Program-made: the position numbers and the translations under genes
Part shown: piece by piece, positions 6,976-9,069 of the stretch
Numbering within the stretch: position 1 is the first letter of the stretch
Layout of the letters: each line of letters starts with the position of its first letter
Origin: Paludibacteraceae bacterium
GTDB taxonomy: Bacteria > Bacteroidota > Bacteroidia > Bacteroidales > Paludibacteraceae
Direction: 5' to 3'
Length of the DNA stretch: 9,069 bases
Assembly (NCBI GenBank): GCA_947471245.1
Contig: CANIXM010000048.1
Location: 1 to 9,069, forward strand
Notes under the pieces: model-generated
Databases searched by the model: none
What the model was told of the DNA's origin: nothing
The model's input: the letters and a program-made list of their open reading frames with translations, nothing else

Positions 6976-7082
6976 ATTTCATTCTTTGGTTTCACCCACC
7001 TAATTCCTTATTGAACCATAACGCTGTTATATTAAGACAATGAAATTAAGAAGTTTCATTTCATGATTAGCAGTTTTTTTTG

Positions 7083-7090
7083 TACTTTTG
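7083..7090 (+). promoter_or_regulatory. predicted -7 element of the DUF4199-GT2 operon
   Basis: TACTTTTG matches TAnnTTTG and sits 26 bp before the ATG at 7117, after a T-rich stretch. No clear -33 TTG was found. A short inverted repeat (AATGAAA 7039-7045, TTTCATT 7054-7060) lies just upstream. Confidence 0.45.
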
Positions 7091-7116
7091 TGTGCTGAAC
7101 TTTCATAGTGCCATAA

Positions 7117-7647
7117 ATGCAATCAAACATCTTAAAATCTGCGATGAATAATGGGTTAATAATGGGATTGTTATTCTCCATTAATTCACTATTTGCGTTC
7201 TCTAGGCACAGTTCTCTAACACTGATGTCAGATATTGTCTTCGGAGCAATAATATTTATAACTTTCTATACCACAAAACGTTATCGAGACAAAGAATGTG
7301 ACGGACAGATCAGTTTTGCGAAATCACACAACTACATTGTCTATTCTTTTTTCTTCGGAGCCATCATATCTACCGTCGTTAAGTTTGTATATTTCAAATA
7401 CATTGACCCTGAATTGCTTTCGGAAGTCGTTTTCAACCAATCGATAAAGAATTTTCAAACCATAGGTAAAACATTGTCAGATGAAGAGGTGCAACTGTTT
7501 AAGGATTTTGTAGCTCGACCACTGAATTTTTGTTTTCAATTCATTTGGATTGATTTATTTCTAGGTGCAATACTTGGATTGATTATATCATTCTTCATTA
7601 AAAAGAAAGCTGACAATTCGAATATAGAAGTTAATGCTGAGTCCTAA
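7117..7647 (+). CDS. DUF4199-type integral membrane protein
   Basis: A 176-residue hydrophobic protein with about four membrane segments: roughly 12-28, 38-52, 74-92 and 138-161. The loop between the last two is charged (DEEVQLFKDF). The N-terminal pattern of a small residue-rich first helix, the FFFGAIIS third helix and a lysine-rich tail (IKKKADN) resembles the DUF4199 family. That family is almost confined to Bacteroidota and has no established biochemical role. It ends 18 bp before the GT2 gene, so the two are almost certainly one operon. A partner role in membrane glycosylation is suggested by this linkage only. Confidence 0.8.
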   Translation: MQSNILKSAMNNGLIMGLLFSINSLFAFSRHSSLTLMSDIVFGAIIFITFYTTKRYRDKECDGQISFAKSHNYIVYSFFFGAIISTVVKFVYFKYIDPELLSEVVFNQSIKNFQTIGKTLSDEEVQLFKDFVARPLNFCFQFIWIDLFLGAILGLIISFFIKKKADNSNIEVNAES

Positions 7648-7665
7648 TCGCAACCCCAATTTAAT

Positions 7666-8619
7666 ATGGATATATCTATCGTAGTCCCGTTGTACAATGA
7701 AGCTGAGTCACTTCCAGTGCTTTTTGATTGGATAAAAAGAGTGATGGATGAACACAAATTCACGTATGAAGTAATATTTGTGAATGATGGAAGTACTGAC
7801 AATTCTTGGGAAGTAATAGAGGAACTCAAATCAAAGTCACCAGCTGAAGTGAGGGGGATAAAATTTAGACACAACTACGGCAAATCGCCTGGTTTGTACT
7901 GTGGATTTTTAGCAACAAGGGGCGATGTGGTCATCACCATGGATGCAGACTTGCAAGACAGTCCCAATGAGATACCATCCTTATACGCCATGATTAAGAA
8001 TGAGAATTACGACTTGGTGTCTGGCTGGAAAAAGAAACGATATGATTCGGCTTTGGCGAAAAACATTCCATCAAAAATCTACAATGCTACCGCCAGAAGA
8101 ATGACCGGACTCAAGCTTCATGACATGAACTGTGGGTTAAAAGCATACCGAAGTGATGTGGTAAAAAACATTGAAGTATTTGGCGAAATGCACCGCTACA
8201 TTCCATTTTTGGCAAAAAATGCGGGTTTCAATAAGATTGGTGAGAAGGTGGTGGAACACAGAAAGCGTGAGTTTGGTGAGTCAAAATTTGGTTGGAGCAG
8301 GTTTGTGAATGGGTACTTGGATTTGATGACCTTGTTGTTTTTATCCAAATTTGGCAAGAAACCGATGCATTTCTTTGGGCTGTATGGAAGTTTGATGTTC
8401 TTATTAGGGTTGATGTCGATATGCGTTGTTGGCTTTAAAAAATTAGTTTCAATCTTTCAACATGTCAAAGCACCTTTGGTCACCGAAAGTCCCTATTTCT
8501 ATTTGGCCATTCTGGCCATGGTACTTGGAACACAGCTATTCCTCACAGGTTTTTTGGGCGAGATTTTCACCCGAAACTCATCCGAAAGGAACAATTATAA
8601 AATTGAAAAAGAAATATAA
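7666..8619 (+). CDS. GT2 family glycosyltransferase, GtrB/DPM1-like
   Basis: A 317-residue inner-membrane enzyme predicted to move a sugar from a nucleotide donor onto a polyprenyl phosphate carrier. The GT-A fold starts with VVPLYNEAESLPVLF (6-20) and has FVNDGSTDNS (38-47) and the metal-binding DAD motif in MDADLQDSP (92-100). MNCGLKAYR (154-162) follows, then a basic juxtamembrane segment (about 198-214, HRKREFGESKFGWSRF). Two membrane helices lie at about 236-257 and 277-298, and a charged C-terminus follows. This order matches GtrB-like polyisoprenyl-phosphate glycosyltransferases. The donor sugar and the final acceptor cannot be read from the sequence. It is second in the operon with the DUF4199 gene, with no terminator between them. 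Confidence 0.93.
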   Translation: MDISIVVPLYNEAESLPVLFDWIKRVMDEHKFTYEVIFVNDGSTDNSWEVIEELKSKSPAEVRGIKFRHNYGKSPGLYCGFLATRGDVVITMDADLQDSPNEIPSLYAMIKNENYDLVSGWKKKRYDSALAKNIPSKIYNATARRMTGLKLHDMNCGLKAYRSDVVKNIEVFGEMHRYIPFLAKNAGFNKIGEKVVEHRKREFGESKFGWSRFVNGYLDLMTLLFLSKFGKKPMHFFGLYGSLMFLLGLMSICVVGFKKLVSIFQHVKAPLVTESPYFYLAILAMVLGTQLFLTGFLGEIFTRNSSERNNYKIEKEI

Positions 8620-8620
8620 G

Positions 8621-8737
8621 CAGTTACATTGCATCTAGTTGCAACTTGATTTTATAAATAATTTCAGTTACAATTAGACATGCTATCCATTGGATTATCA
8701 AACATGTAACTGTTGTCGAAATTCTTGTAACTAGATG
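8621..8737. repeat. nested inverted repeats between GT2 and fluC
   Basis: Three inverted repeats share nearly the same centre. The outer one pairs CATCTAGTTGCAA (8632-8644) with TTGTAACTAGATG (8725-8737), 13 bp with one G-T. The middle one pairs CAGTTACA (8665-8672) with TGTAACTG (8705-8712), 8 bp perfect. The inner one is ATCCA-T-TGGAT (8685-8695). A further CAGTTACA occurs at 8621-8628 as a direct repeat. The block lies in the 171-bp gap and ends 53 bp before the fluoride channel ATG. No T-run follows, so it is not a standard terminator. Confidence 0.6.
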
Positions 8738-8790
8738 GGTAATGATGTGGATATTTATTCATCGTATTGAAGGTTTTAACTGATAGATTT

Positions 8791-9069
8791 ATGAAGCAAA
8801 TCATGCTTGTTGGTCTGGGAGGGTTTATTGGCAGTATAGGTCGATACATGATTTCTAAATGGAATACAAATGAGTGTTTTATTGCATTACCAATTGGGAC
8901 GCTGGCTGTCAATATTTTAGGTAGTTTCATCATCGGATTTTTAGCGGGCGTCCCTATTAAAAGTGAATGGATGACAGCAGACATGAGGCTATTATTGATG
9001 GTTGGTATTTGTGGAGGTTTCACGACCTTTTCATCCTTCACAAATGAAAACATGAGTTTGATTCAAAAC
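8791..9069 (+). CDS. crcB: CrcB/FluC fluoride channel, 5' part
   Basis: Partial gene: 93 codons are present and the frame runs off the right edge. The protein is a small dual-topology membrane channel that exports fluoride. Visible signatures are VGLGGFIGSIGRYMIS (7-22, first helix with the conserved Arg19), TLAVNILGSFIIGFLAG (37-53, conserved Asn41) and GICGGFTTFSSFTNE (72-86). The last contains the TTFSSF segment that carries the pore phenylalanines and the central sodium-site region. Usual family length is about 120-130 residues, so roughly a quarter is missing. I saw no fluoride riboswitch consensus upstream. The start fits the family N-terminus exactly. Confidence 0.93.
   Translation, partial: MKQIMLVGLGGFIGSIGRYMISKWNTNECFIALPIGTLAVNILGSFIIGFLAGVPIKSEWMTADMRLLLMVGICGGFTTFSSFTNENMSLIQN

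Larger units (their letters stand above)
6358..7116. other. 759-bp intergenic region without a gene
   Basis: Contents in order: the superoxide dismutase terminator; about 185 bp (6486-6670) in which I see nothing assignable; the GCGATATTT-type array; TTTGTG-phased words and a CAATTTT heptamer run (6841-6975); then the promoter region of the DUF4199 gene. Open frames of 64-87 codons cross this stretch on both strands. They translate the repeats into low-complexity peptides, so I do not call them genes. Confidence 0.7.

Noticed and set aside
6679..6976. Overlapping frames of 74 and 87 codons on opposite strands
   Set aside because: They translate the GATATTT array and neighbouring low-complexity sequence; repetitive peptides on both strands point to non-coding DNA.
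8738..8790. Fluoride riboswitch before the channel gene
   Set aside because: GATGGGTAATGATG at 8734-8747 is faintly similar to the motif, but I could not find the conserved paired elements and pseudoknot arrangement.
8664..9053. 129-codon minus-strand frame
   Set aside because: It lies antisense to the clearly recognisable fluoride channel and gives a protein without family features.

Overview
The window looks like a chromosomal segment from a free-living member of the Bacteroidota. The evidence is an AT-rich composition, A-rich leaders in place of strong Shine-Dalgarno sites, and TAnnTTTG-type -7 promoter elements. Family content agrees: a TonB-dependent receptor with an N-terminal regulatory-like domain, a DUF4199 membrane protein paired with a GtrB-like glycosyltransferase, and a SPOR-domain lipoprotein. 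I cannot name genus or species.

Layout. Positions 1-481 are non-coding and hold two near-identical 208-bp tandem repeats plus a truncated third copy. On the minus strand, a Fur-family regulator (2705-3139) overlaps the start of a TonB-dependent receptor (487-2715), forming a two-gene operon. The regulator's promoter carries a near-palindrome over its probable start point, which suggests metal-responsive autoregulation, most likely by zinc. A divergent gene encodes a PIN-PhoH fusion (3333-4658). It faces a SPOR lipoprotein (4821-5591, minus), and two terminator hairpins lie between them. Next is an iron-type superoxide dismutase (5782-6357) with its own terminator.

Positions 6358-7116 hold no credible gene. 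They contain an array of roughly 15-16-bp 'GCGATATTT' units, TTTGTG-phased segments resembling the repeats at 1-481, and a CAATTTT heptamer run. Downstream is the DUF4199-GT2 operon (7117-8619), probably for lipid-linked sugar transfer at the inner membrane. After a 171-bp gap with nested inverted repeats, a CrcB/FluC fluoride channel gene starts at 8791 and runs off the right edge.

The coding genes are ordinary housekeeping and stress functions: metal uptake and sensing, RNA turnover, envelope, oxidative stress, glycan synthesis and fluoride export. I see no defence system, mobile-element gene, CRISPR array or complete RNA gene. The unexplained material is intergenic: the two repeat families, the candidate metal operator, and the structured-looking leader before the fluoride channel.
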